NCBI GenBank assembly: GCA_035550975.1 | Contig: DASZOC010000082.1 | Coordinates: forward strand, 1 to 57,502 | Direction of reading: 5' to 3' | Source: DASZOC01 sp035550975 | Lineage (GTDB): Bacteria > Actinomycetota > CADDZG01 > WHSQ01 | Length of the DNA stretch: 57,502 nucleotides | Shown here: positions 34,980-42,867 of the stretch, piece by piece | Numbering within the stretch: the stretch's first letter is position 1 | How the letters are laid out: the number at the start of each line of letters is the position of its first letter | Made by a program: the position numbers and the translations under genes | Notes under the pieces: generated by a model | The model's input: the letters and a program-made list of their open reading frames with translations, nothing else | The model's database searches: none | Told to the model about the DNA's origin: nothing

Positions 34980-35972
34980 CTAGGGCTGGTTCTCGCCGTG
35001 GAAGAGCTCGGAGACCGACGCCTCCTCGAACACGGCCTTGATCGTGTTCGCGATCGTCGGCGCGATCGACAGGACCGTGATCTTGTCGATCTGCTTCTCG
35101 CTCGGCAGCGGCAACGTGTTCGTCACGACGAGCTGTTTGAGGGCCGAGTTCTTGATGCGGTCGATCGCGGGGTCGGACAGCAACGGGTGGGTTGCCGCGG
35201 CGTAGACCTCCGTGGCCCCTGCGTCGAGCAGCACCTCGACCCCCTGAGTGAGCGTGCCGGCGGTGTCGATCATGTCGTCGGCGATCACACACACCTTGCC
35301 CGCAACCTCACCTACGACCGATCTGGTCTGGCTGACGTTGCGTTGATCCTTGCTGCGCTGCTTGTGCAGGAACGCGACCTGGCTCGAGATGCCGTGGTAC
35401 TCGTCCAGATGTTGACCCCATTTGTCCGCGAGACGCACGCCACCGGCGTCGGGAGAGACGATCGCGCAGTCGTCTTCGAGGATGTTCGTCGCGAAGTAGT
35501 CGGCCAGCATCGGCATGGCGAGCAGATGGTCGAACGGCACGTTGAAGAAACCCTGGATCTGTCCCGTGTGCAGGTCGACCGAGATGACCCGGTCGGCGCC
35601 CGCTGCCTCGTACATGTCCGCCATGAGCTTGGCGGTGATGGGTTCGCGTCCGCGAGCCTTCCGGTCCTGCCGGGAGTACGGATAGAGAGGCGCAACCGCG
35701 GTGATCCGCTTGGCGGAAGCACGCTTCAGCGCGTCGATCATGATCAGGTGCTGCATCACGTGATGGTCTACGGGGTCACAGATGCTCTGGATGACGAACG
35801 CGTCGCATCCGCGCACGGAATGCGAGAAGCGGGCGTAACTCTCCGAATTCGCGAACGTTGCGACCTCGACCTCCGACAGCCGCATCCCCAGGTGCTCGCA
35901 GACCTCCTCCGCCAACGGCCGATGGGCGGTGCCGGAGAAGATCATCAGACGCTTGTGGGTGGGAAGTTGCAC
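34980..35972 (-). CDS. prs: Ribose-phosphate pyrophosphokinase
   Basis: 330 residues. Makes PRPP from ribose 5-phosphate and ATP. Family landmarks: MIFSGTAHRPLAEEVCEHLG, SRQDRKARGREPITAK, DLHTGQIQGFF and the PRPP-binding loop VIADDMIDTAGT. It starts 4 nt after the glmU stop, so it is coupled to glmU as in many actinobacteria. Confidence 0.96.
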   Translation of the reverse strand: MQLPTHKRLMIFSGTAHRPLAEEVCEHLGMRLSEVEVATFANSESYARFSHSVRGCDAFVIQSICDPVDHHVMQHLIMIDALKRASAKRITAVAPLYPYSRQDRKARGREPITAKLMADMYEAAGADRVISVDLHTGQIQGFFNVPFDHLLAMPMLADYFATNILEDDCAIVSPDAGGVRLADKWGQHLDEYHGISSQVAFLHKQRSKDQRNVSQTRSVVGEVAGKVCVIADDMIDTAGTLTQGVEVLLDAGATEVYAAATHPLLSDPAIDRIKNSALKQLVVTNTLPLPSEKQIDKITVLSIAPTIANTIKAVFEEASVSELFHGENQP

Positions 35973-35976
35973 GCCG

Positions 35977-37392
35977 CTATTCTCCCCGTTCCTCGCCGGC
36001 GCTGTCTCGCGATCTGCCCATCTTGTTGCCTCTGCCTTCGATCACCCGGGCCGGCACCCCCACGGCAAGCGAATCGTCCGGAACGTCACCCTTGACGACG
36101 GACCCGGCTCCCGTCGCTGCGCGCTTGCCTATATGCGCGGGCGCGACCAGCATCGTGTCGGATCCGATATAGGCATCGTCTTCGATCACCGTTGCGTGCT
36201 TCTCGCGTCCGTCCCAATTGCAGGTGATCGTCCCCGCGCCGACGTTGACGCCGGATCCGATCGTCGCGTCGCCGAGATACGCAAGGTGGTTCGCCTTCGA
36301 GTCGTCGGCGATGGTCGTCTGTTTCGTCTCGACGAAGGTCCCGATGCGCGACCGCTTCCCGAGGCGCGTCCCGGGGCGTACGGACGCGAAGGGACCGACC
36401 GTGGCGCCCTCACCTATCTCGGATCCACGGACGACCGCGAAGCTCACCTCGGCCCCCGCTCCGATCACCGAGTCCACGACCCGCACCTGCGGTCCAAGCT
36501 GCGCGCCCGACCCTACCTCGGTGGTGCCCTCGAGGAACGTGAAGGGCAGGATCGTCGCGTCGGCACCGATCGTCACCCCCGCATCTATGTGAGTCGTCGC
36601 GGGATCGACGATCGTGACGCCCTCGTCCATCCACCGTTGCGCGGCGCGCTCGCGCAGGAGCCGTCCCGCCTCCGCGAGCTGAGCGCGTGAGTTCACGCCG
36701 CGTGAGTGATCCGCGGGGGCCGCGAATGATTCGACCGCGCCTCCGTCCGCGAGCAGGATCCCGATGACGTCCGTCAGGTAGTACTCGTTCTGCGCGTTGT
36801 CCGGCGTAACCCTCGGCAACGCTTTGCGCAGAGCACCGGCCTCGAAGACGTAGGCGCCCATGCTGACCTCTTCGACCGCGCGCTCTTGGTCGGTGGCATC
36901 TCTCTCCTCGACGATCCGTTCGAGGGCGCCGTCGGCGCGCCGGAGTATGCGGCCGTAGCCTGCCGGGTCGTCCAGCGTCGCCGTCACCAACGAGGCCGCC
37001 GGCTCGACCTCGAGATGCCGGTCGAGGAAAGCCGCCAGTGTCTCGGTCGTGACCAGAGGACTGTCTCCCGATAGGACGAAGACGTGGCGGACGGCGTCGC
37101 TCACGACCTCGAGACCGCAGCGGACCGCATCGGCCGTGCCACGCGGAGGGTGCTGGATCGCGTAGTCGACCCGTTGCGCCAGACCCGCTCGATCTACCTC
37201 GGCTTCTATCTCGGCCTTACGCGCCGAAGCTACGACCACGACCTGACCAAGAGCGAGAGGCTCGAGGGCCGCGAGGACGTGGACCAACAGAGCCCGTCCG
37301 GCAGCATGATGAAGCACCTTCGGCGCAGCCGACTTGAGACGTTTGCCGTCTCCTGCAGCAAGGACGATCGCAGCTACATGGTCGTGCTGCAG
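35977..37392 (-). CDS. glmU: Bifunctional GlmU, probable CTG start
   Basis: 471 residues from CTG 37392. Makes UDP-GlcNAc: the N-terminal uridyltransferase has VAAIVLAAGDGKRLKS...APKVLHH, and the C-terminal left-handed beta-helix (hexapeptide repeats such as ATIGSGVNVGAG) is the acetyltransferase. GTG 37317 lies after the nucleotide-binding LAAGxGxR motif and would destroy it. No other ATG, GTG or TTG is in frame between there and the tRNA upstream. GAGAGGAGG sits 6 nt before the CTG. Codes 28 nt downstream of tRNA-Gln, an arrangement also known in mycobacteria. Confidence 0.9.
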   Translation of the reverse strand: MQHDHVAAIVLAAGDGKRLKSAAPKVLHHAAGRALLVHVLAALEPLALGQVVVVASARKAEIEAEVDRAGLAQRVDYAIQHPPRGTADAVRCGLEVVSDAVRHVFVLSGDSPLVTTETLAAFLDRHLEVEPAASLVTATLDDPAGYGRILRRADGALERIVEERDATDQERAVEEVSMGAYVFEAGALRKALPRVTPDNAQNEYYLTDVIGILLADGGAVESFAAPADHSRGVNSRAQLAEAGRLLRERAAQRWMDEGVTIVDPATTHIDAGVTIGADATILPFTFLEGTTEVGSGAQLGPQVRVVDSVIGAGAEVSFAVVRGSEIGEGATVGPFASVRPGTRLGKRSRIGTFVETKQTTIADDSKANHLAYLGDATIGSGVNVGAGTITCNWDGREKHATVIEDDAYIGSDTMLVAPAHIGKRAATGAGSVVKGDVPDDSLAVGVPARVIEGRGNKMGRSRDSAGEERGE

Positions 37393-37419
37393 CGTCGTCC
37401 TCCTCTCTCGAAAAGATCG

Positions 37420-37491
37420 CTGCCCCGCCTAGACTCGAACTAGGACTTAGGGAACCAAAATCCCTCGGGCTGCCACTTACCCCACGGGGCA
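37420..37491 (-). tRNA. tRNA-Gln (anticodon UUG)
   Basis: 72 nt. Acceptor TGCCCCG/CGGGGCA, discriminator G, no encoded CCA. Anticodon stem AGGGA/TCCCT with loop TTTTGGT (anticodon TTG). T-arm CCTAG-TTCGAGT-CTAGG. Lies between ispE and glmU on the same strand, probably within one transcript, so the glmU message could be released by tRNA 3' processing. Confidence 0.95.
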
Positions 37492-37524
37492 TCGATCGCC
37501 ATACTAAGTAGGTCGGCCACGGCG

Positions 37525-38424
37525 TCAGCGGAGACGTTCGATGCACGTCGGCTGAGACGACACGGCGCGGACCCACCGGAAGTCGCCGGCGATCCGGGCG
37601 GCGACCTCTCGGGCATGCTCCTCGCCGCTGGTGATCCCGAACATGGTCGGGCCGGACCCGGTCATCGCTGCTCCCAACGCCCCTGCTGCGCGGATCGCCT
37701 CCTTGCAGTCGGCAAGCCGCGGCTCGAGCGCCGTGGCGGCAGCCTCCAGGTCGTTGTGCAGCAAGGTGGCAACCTCCGGCGCATCGCCGGCGCCGAGGGC
37801 CAGCGTTACTGCGACGCTCGAGGGACCCGTCGGCAGGTCCTGCTCGTCCCATGCCTCGTAGACGTCGCGTGTTGCCAGCGGGAAGTCGGGCCCGGCAAGA
37901 ACGAACCACATAGGCGAGCCGACCGACAACGGGGTCAGGTGCTCGCCGCGGCCGGTCGCCAGCGCCGTACCGCCCTCGATGCAGTACGGAACATCGCTAC
38001 CGAGCTGCAGCGCGATGTCCATCAGCGTCTCCCGGTCTAGCCGCGCGTCCGACATCTCGGCCAGCGTGACGAGTGTCGCCGCTGCATCGGCGCTGCCTCC
38101 GCCGAGGCCGGCGCCGATCGGGATCCCCTTGGCGATCGCGATGTCCGCCCCCGGCGCATCGCCGCTCGCCTCCGCGAGGAGAGCCGCCGCGCGCGCGACG
38201 AGGTTCTCGCGCGGGTCGGGGAGCGTCCCAGGGATCCCGCCGGTCATGCGCATCTCGACGCGCACACCCGGTGCGCCCGTGACGACATCCATCTCGTCGT
38301 AGAGACCGACCCCGTGAAGGATCGTCTCGACCTCGTGGAACCCGTCCTGTCTGCGGCCGAGGACCCGCAGGAACAGGTTGACCTTCGCGTGCGCACGCAG
38401 GCGCACGGCCGTCCGGATCGTCAC
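37525..38424 (-). CDS. ispE: 4-diphosphocytidyl-2-C-methyl-D-erythritol kinase
   Basis: 299 residues, GHMP kinase of the MEP isoprenoid pathway. AHAKVNLFLRVLGRRQDGFHEVET at the N-terminus, ATP-binding PIGAGLGGGSADAAATL, and C-terminal GAAMTGSGPTMFG. GTG start overlaps the rsmA stop by 4 nt. Confidence 0.96.
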   Translation of the reverse strand: MTIRTAVRLRAHAKVNLFLRVLGRRQDGFHEVETILHGVGLYDEMDVVTGAPGVRVEMRMTGGIPGTLPDPRENLVARAAALLAEASGDAPGADIAIAKGIPIGAGLGGGSADAAATLVTLAEMSDARLDRETLMDIALQLGSDVPYCIEGGTALATGRGEHLTPLSVGSPMWFVLAGPDFPLATRDVYEAWDEQDLPTGPSSVAVTLALGAGDAPEVATLLHNDLEAAATALEPRLADCKEAIRAAGALGAAMTGSGPTMFGITSGEEHAREVAARIAGDFRWVRAVSSQPTCIERLR

Positions 38425-39245
38425 GTGATCTCGCGCGCGAGGGCGACGAATGCATCGAGGTCCAGCTCTTCACCGCGAGCGCGCGGGTCGATACCCGCGC
38501 GCGACAGCGCTTCCTCTGCCCGCTCGGGCGACCCTGCCACGGATCCGATCGTGTTCCGGAGGTTCTTGCGGCGCTGCGAGAACGCCGCCTTCACTATCGA
38601 GAACAGCACGTCACGGTCCACATCCGGAGCGTCCTCGCGCTCGATCCGCACGACGACCGAGTCCACGTTCGGCACCGGGAAGAACGCCCGGCGCGATATC
38701 TGCGCCGCCACCTGGGCGCGACCGAAGTAGCGGACCATCACGCTCGTCTGCCCGTACGCCTTCGATCCGGCTGCCGCGGCCAGCCGCTCACCGACCTCGC
38801 GCTGCGTCATCACGGTGAGTTTCGAGATGGCCGGCGCATCCTCCAGGATCTTCAGCACGAGGTGCGCGGCGATGTTGTAGGGCAGGTTGCCGACGACGGA
38901 GGTGGCATCCGCATCTGCGTACGGGAACTCGAGCGCGTCGGCCTGGACGACCCTCACGTTCTGCACCCCGGCCAGTGATTCGCCGAGCAGCGCAACGAGT
39001 CGATCGTCGATCTCGAGCGCCACGACCTCCGCGGCGCGAGACGCGAGCCCCAGAGTCAGCGAACCACAACCGGCCCCGACCTCGAGGACGCGGTCCGCCG
39101 GCGAGAGCGCCGCGACATCGAGGACCTTCCTGATCGTGTTGGGATCGATCACGAAGTTCTGCCCCAGCGAGCGCTTGGGGGCCGCCCCATAGCGCGCCAT
39201 CAGCTCGCGCAGCCGCCGCGCTCCCAGCAATTCGGCCGTCGTCAC
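38421..39245 (-). CDS. rsmA: 16S rRNA dimethyladenosine transferase
   Basis: 274 residues. Dimethylates the two adjacent adenines near the 16S 3' end. Motifs: KRSLGQNFVID, VLEVGAGCGSLTLGL (SAM binding), VVGNLPYNIAAHLVL (catalytic NLPY). Coupled by 4-nt overlaps to tatD upstream and ispE downstream. Confidence 0.96.
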   Translation of the reverse strand: MTTAELLGARRLRELMARYGAAPKRSLGQNFVIDPNTIRKVLDVAALSPADRVLEVGAGCGSLTLGLASRAAEVVALEIDDRLVALLGESLAGVQNVRVVQADALEFPYADADATSVVGNLPYNIAAHLVLKILEDAPAISKLTVMTQREVGERLAAAAGSKAYGQTSVMVRYFGRAQVAAQISRRAFFPVPNVDSVVVRIEREDAPDVDRDVLFSIVKAAFSQRRKNLRNTIGSVAGSPERAEEALSRAGIDPRARGEELDLDAFVALAREIT

Positions 39246-40003
39246 GAGAGCCCGAATGCCCGCAGCGCGTTCTGTGACGTCCGACGCGCGATCTCCTCTG
39301 CCGGCACGTCGAGCACGTCCGCGATCGCGGCCCCGACGTGTACGACGCGAGCCGGCGAGTTCGGCTCGCCGCGGTGAGGCAGGGGACTCAGGTACGGAGA
39401 GTCCGTCTCGACGAGCAACCGGTCACTCGTCACGAGGACGACGACGTCCCGCAACTCCTGCGCGTTCTTGAAGCTGACGTTGCCGGCGAACGAGACGAAC
39501 GCACCGAGGTCGAGCGCGCGCTCGAGATCAGACGCTCCCCCGGACCAGCAGTGGAAGATGACTCGGTCGGGCGGACCCGCCTGTTCGAGCACCTCGATAG
39601 CTTCGCCGATCGAGTCGCGGGTGTGGATGATCAGCGTCTTGTCGAGGTCTTTCGCCAGCGCGATGTGTGCTTCGAACGCGGCATGTTGCGCGTCGCGGGG
39701 TGCATAGTCACGATAGAAGTCGAGCCCGGACTCACCGACGCCCACGACGCGTTCGTCGGCCGCGAGTCGCGCGACCGTCGCCATCGCCGAACCGTCCCAG
39801 CCGGTTGCGGCGTTCGGATGGATACCGACCGCAGCCCATACGCCGTCGCGCGTGGCAAGCTCGACGGAGCGGTCGTTCGATTCAGCGTCGATCCCAACCG
39901 TCACGATCCCGTCTACACCTGCAGCCCGCGCCTCGTCCAGCACGTCTTCCACCGGTCGATCTTGCTCGCAAATGTGTAGGTGACAGTGGGAGTCGAACCA
40001 CAT
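39242..40003 (-). CDS. tatD: TatD-family metal-dependent DNase
   Basis: 253 residues. Metal ligands of the TIM-barrel hydrolase are visible: DSHCHLH (His6, His8), VGESGLDFYRD, IIHTRDS, IFHCWSGG and VETDSPYL. 3'-5' exonuclease activity is known for the family. Lies 9 nt downstream of metG. Confidence 0.93.
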   Translation of the reverse strand: MWFDSHCHLHICEQDRPVEDVLDEARAAGVDGIVTVGIDAESNDRSVELATRDGVWAAVGIHPNAATGWDGSAMATVARLAADERVVGVGESGLDFYRDYAPRDAQHAAFEAHIALAKDLDKTLIIHTRDSIGEAIEVLEQAGPPDRVIFHCWSGGASDLERALDLGAFVSFAGNVSFKNAQELRDVVVLVTSDRLLVETDSPYLSPLPHRGEPNSPARVVHVGAAIADVLDVPAEEIARRTSQNALRAFGLS

Positions 40004-40012
40004 GGAGACGCG

Positions 40013-41569
40013 TCAGCCGGCCTGCGCCGCATCGATCCGCGGGAACAGAGGGTCACCCGTAGCAACGTTCGAACCCGCGGGGAGGAGCATCCACCGGCCG
40101 TCGCTCTCGTAGGTGCGGTCCGTAACGAGCCCGTGCAATCCGAGGCGCTCCCACAGCGACTGCGCGGCACGAGGCGTGATCGGCGACGTCATCAGAGCCA
40201 GCAGCCGCAGCGAGTCCGCGAGCATGTAAAGGACGACCTCGAGGCGGCGGCGTTGCGACGGGTCCTTGGCCAACGACCACGGAGCGACCTCTTCGACGTA
40301 TGCGTTCGCTTTGCGCACGAACGCCCAGCACTCCTTCAACGCATCGTGAGGCGCGATCCGGTCGACCGCGTCGGTCATGGCGCGAAACGACTCCCGGTGG
40401 ACCTGCACCAGCGCGTCTTCGGCAGCGGTTCCTTCGTCCGCGCCGGGCGGCTCGGGGATCGTCCCGTCGAGGTAGCGCCCGATCATCGACAGCACGCGGG
40501 ACGAAAGATTGCCCAGGTCGTTGGCCAGATCCGAGTTGTAGCGCGAGACCATCGCCTCCCACGAGAAGTTGCCGTCGAGGCCGAACGACACCTCCCGCAT
40601 GAAGAAGTAGCGGAAACCGTCGCTTCCGAAGTCGTCGATGAGCTGGTGTGGCGAGATGCCGGTGAGCTTCGTCTTCGACATCTTCTCGCCACCCACCAAC
40701 AGATGCCCGTGAGCGAACACCGTGCGCGGCAGCGGCAGGTCCAGCGCCATGAGCATCGCCGGCCAGATCACCGCGTGGAACCACAGGATGTCCTTGCCGA
40801 TCACGTGGACGTCTGCGGGCCACAGCTCGCGGAAACGCTCCTCGTCCGACCCGTACCCGGCGGCAGTGATGTAGTTCTGCAGCGCGTCGACCCAGACGTA
40901 GATCACGTGCTTCGGGTCCCACGGCAGCGGGATACCCCAGTCGAAGCTGACGCGCGACATCGACAGGTCCTCCAGGCCGAGGCGGACCTTGCCGATCAGC
41001 TCGTTGCGCCGCGTCTCGGGCATCACGAACCGTTCGTCCGACTCGTATAGCTCGAGCAACCGGTCGGCGTACTTCGACAGCCGGAAGAAGTAGTTGTCTT
41101 CCTCCACGACCTCCGGCTCGGTCCCGTGGTCGGGGCAACGGCCGTCGACGAGCTCCTCCGGCGTCTTGAAGGCTTCACACCCGACGCAGTAGAGGCCCTC
41201 GTAGCTGCCGAGGTAGATCTCGTCGCGGTCGTAGAGCGCCTGGACGAACGCCTGGACCGGCCCTTCGTGGCGGGGCTCGGTGGTCCGGATGAAGTCGTCG
41301 TTCGCGATGTCGAGCGCGGCCCACACCTCCGTCCAACGCGGCACGATCCCATCCGTCCATTCCTTCGGGCTCATCCCGTTCTCCTCGGCGGTACGGGCGA
41401 TCTTCTGGCCGTGCTCGTCGGTCCCGGTCAGGTAGTGGACCCTGCGGCCCTGGAGGCGGCGGAACCGGCACAGGAAGTCTCCGGCGACGGTCGGGTACGC
41501 ATGCCCGATGTGCGGGACGTCGTTGACGTAATAGATAGGGGTGGTGACGTAAAAGACCTCGTCGCTCAT
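40013..41569 (-). CDS. metG: Methionyl-tRNA synthetase
   Basis: 518 residues. HIGH motif HIGH (20-23) after TPIYYVND, zinc-binding CVGC...CPDH insertion (about 127-148) and KMSKT. There is no C-terminal tRNA_bind domain; a free CsaA-like OB protein is encoded at 13.5 kb, but any partnership is speculation. AAGGGGAG precedes the ATG. First gene of the long metG-tatD-rsmA-ispE block. Confidence 0.96.
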   Translation of the reverse strand: MSDEVFYVTTPIYYVNDVPHIGHAYPTVAGDFLCRFRRLQGRRVHYLTGTDEHGQKIARTAEENGMSPKEWTDGIVPRWTEVWAALDIANDDFIRTTEPRHEGPVQAFVQALYDRDEIYLGSYEGLYCVGCEAFKTPEELVDGRCPDHGTEPEVVEEDNYFFRLSKYADRLLELYESDERFVMPETRRNELIGKVRLGLEDLSMSRVSFDWGIPLPWDPKHVIYVWVDALQNYITAAGYGSDEERFRELWPADVHVIGKDILWFHAVIWPAMLMALDLPLPRTVFAHGHLLVGGEKMSKTKLTGISPHQLIDDFGSDGFRYFFMREVSFGLDGNFSWEAMVSRYNSDLANDLGNLSSRVLSMIGRYLDGTIPEPPGADEGTAAEDALVQVHRESFRAMTDAVDRIAPHDALKECWAFVRKANAYVEEVAPWSLAKDPSQRRRLEVVLYMLADSLRLLALMTSPITPRAAQSLWERLGLHGLVTDRTYESDGRWMLLPAGSNVATGDPLFPRIDAAQAG

Positions 41570-41636
41570 GGCTCCCCTTCTTCCGTCCGGGTGCCGCGCC
41601 AGCGGGCCGGATGTGACCGGATCGTCCTATAAGTGT

Positions 41637-41684
41637 TTGACTTGTCCCAGCCGGCAAGGCACGATTACCTGGATACTTTCCAGA
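41637..41684 (+). promoter_or_regulatory. Putative abrB-like promoter with inverted repeat
   Basis: TTGACT (41637-41642) could be a -35 box with a poor CACGAT -10 17 nt later, or TACTTT (41674-41679) the -10. CTGGA-N5-TCCAG (41670-41684) is an inverted repeat overlapping the latter and may be an operator for the AbrB-like product itself. The 149-nt gap also has to hold the divergent metG promoter (TATAGG-like hexamer near 41626-41631 on the minus strand). Confidence 0.3.
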
Positions 41685-41718
41685 TAAAGCCAGCCAGACG
41701 AAAAACCAGGGGGTCGCA

Positions 41719-42003
41719 ATGAAGTCTACCGGGGTCGTTCGCAAGATCGATGAGCTGGGACGCATCGTGCTCCCGTCGGAGCTGCGCCGCGTCTTCGGGA
41801 TCCGTGAGGGCGACGAGCTCGAGATCTCGGTCGACGGCGAGCGCGTCATCCTCGAGAAGCGCCAAGACGTCTGCGTCTTCTGCTCCGCCGAGAAGCCGCC
41901 GATCGACTTCCACGGGCGTTCCGTCTGCGAGACCTGCGCGGGCCAGCTGGGCCAGCAAGGACGCTTGGAGGTAAAGCTCCCGGACGACGCGCCCGTCGCC
42001 TAG
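41719..42003 (+). CDS. AbrB/SpoVT-type transcription regulator with a C-terminal zinc-knuckle
   Basis: 94 residues. Residues 1-48 are a near-perfect swapped-hairpin AbrB DNA-binding domain (KSTGVVRKIDELGRIVLPSE, close to Bacillus AbrB). The tail replaces the usual AbrB C-terminal domain with Cys52-x2-Cys55 ... Cys70-x2-Cys73, a likely zinc-binding knuckle. AGGGGG ribosome site 5 nt before the ATG. Binds DNA as a dimer or tetramer; targets unknown. Its TAG stop shares a CTAG palindrome with the convergent rsmI. Confidence 0.9.
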   Translation: MKSTGVVRKIDELGRIVLPSELRRVFGIREGDELEISVDGERVILEKRQDVCVFCSAEKPPIDFHGRSVCETCAGQLGQQGRLEVKLPDDAPVA

Positions 42004-42833
42004 TCCTCGCTCTCGACGAGGGCGTCGAAGACTGCCCTCCTGCGTACCCCGGTCTCGCGCGCGACGCGCGTCATCGCCTCTTTCCTCTCGATGCCCTCGT
42101 CCATCAGCTGACGAGCCCTAGCGGCCAGCGTCTCCGGAACCACGTCGGGAGCGTTCTCGTGGATCGCTCCTCCGATGACCAGCACGATCTCTCCGCGCGG
42201 CGGGTCCGAGCGGACGGAATCGAGCAGCTCCGCGACCGTTCCGCGTCTCACCTCTTCGTGCATCTTCGTCAGCTCGCGCGCCAGCGCGGCCGGGCGTGGC
42301 CCGAACGCGGCAACGAGATCACTCAGCGTCGCCTCGATCCGGTGCGGCGACTCGAAGAAGACGATCGTGCGCCTCTCGTCCCGAAGCTCCTCCAAGCGCC
42401 GTCTGCGGTCGCCGGGCTTGCGCGGGACGAACCCTTCGAAGACGAACCGGCCGGGAGCAAGGCCGGAGATCGCGACTGCGGTTATGACCGCGCTCGGGCC
42501 CGGCACGGCCTCGACCACCAATCCGTCGTCGGCGCACGCCTTGACCAGACGGAAACCCGGATCGGACAGACCAGGCATGCCGGCGTCCGACACCAGGACC
42601 ACCGTCCGCCCGGAGGCGATCGTCGCGACCAGCTCCTTCGCGCGTCGTCTCTCGTTCGTCTCGTTGTAGACGACCAGCGAACGAGCCGCGATGCCGTGAT
42701 GGCTGAGCAGCTTGCGCGTCCTGCGGGTGTCTTCGCACGCGATGACGTCCGCCTCCGACAGAACACGCACGGCGCGAGGAGACATGTCTTCCAGGTTGCC
42801 TATCGGTGTCCCACACAGGATCAGTTTCCCCAC
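42000..42833 (-). CDS. rsmI: 16S rRNA (cytidine-2'-O)-methyltransferase
   Basis: 277 residues. Tetrapyrrole-methylase fold: LILCGTPIGNLEDMSPRAV, ACEDTRRTRKLL, LVSDAGMPGLSDPG, VEAVPGPSAVITA. Methylates C1402 of 16S rRNA. GTG start with TAGTCT 6 nt upstream, so probably leaderless. Divergent from the O-mannosyltransferase gene as in mycobacteria. Confidence 0.95.
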   Translation of the reverse strand: MGKLILCGTPIGNLEDMSPRAVRVLSEADVIACEDTRRTRKLLSHHGIAARSLVVYNETNERRRAKELVATIASGRTVVLVSDAGMPGLSDPGFRLVKACADDGLVVEAVPGPSAVITAVAISGLAPGRFVFEGFVPRKPGDRRRRLEELRDERRTIVFFESPHRIEATLSDLVAAFGPRPAALARELTKMHEEVRRGTVAELLDSVRSDPPRGEIVLVIGGAIHENAPDVVPETLAARARQLMDEGIERKEAMTRVARETGVRRRAVFDALVESED

Positions 42834-42839
42834 TAGCAG

Positions 42840-42845
42840 AGACTA
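42840..42845 (-). promoter_or_regulatory. -10 of the leaderless rsmI promoter
   Basis: TAGTCT on the minus strand ends 6 nt before the rsmI GTG (42833). The same nine bases AGACTACGA recur in the FKBP/S9 divergent promoter, where TAGTCT also lies 6 nt before a start codon. Confidence 0.5.
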
Positions 42846-42867
42846 CGAGCTGGAAACCGGCTCCCCT

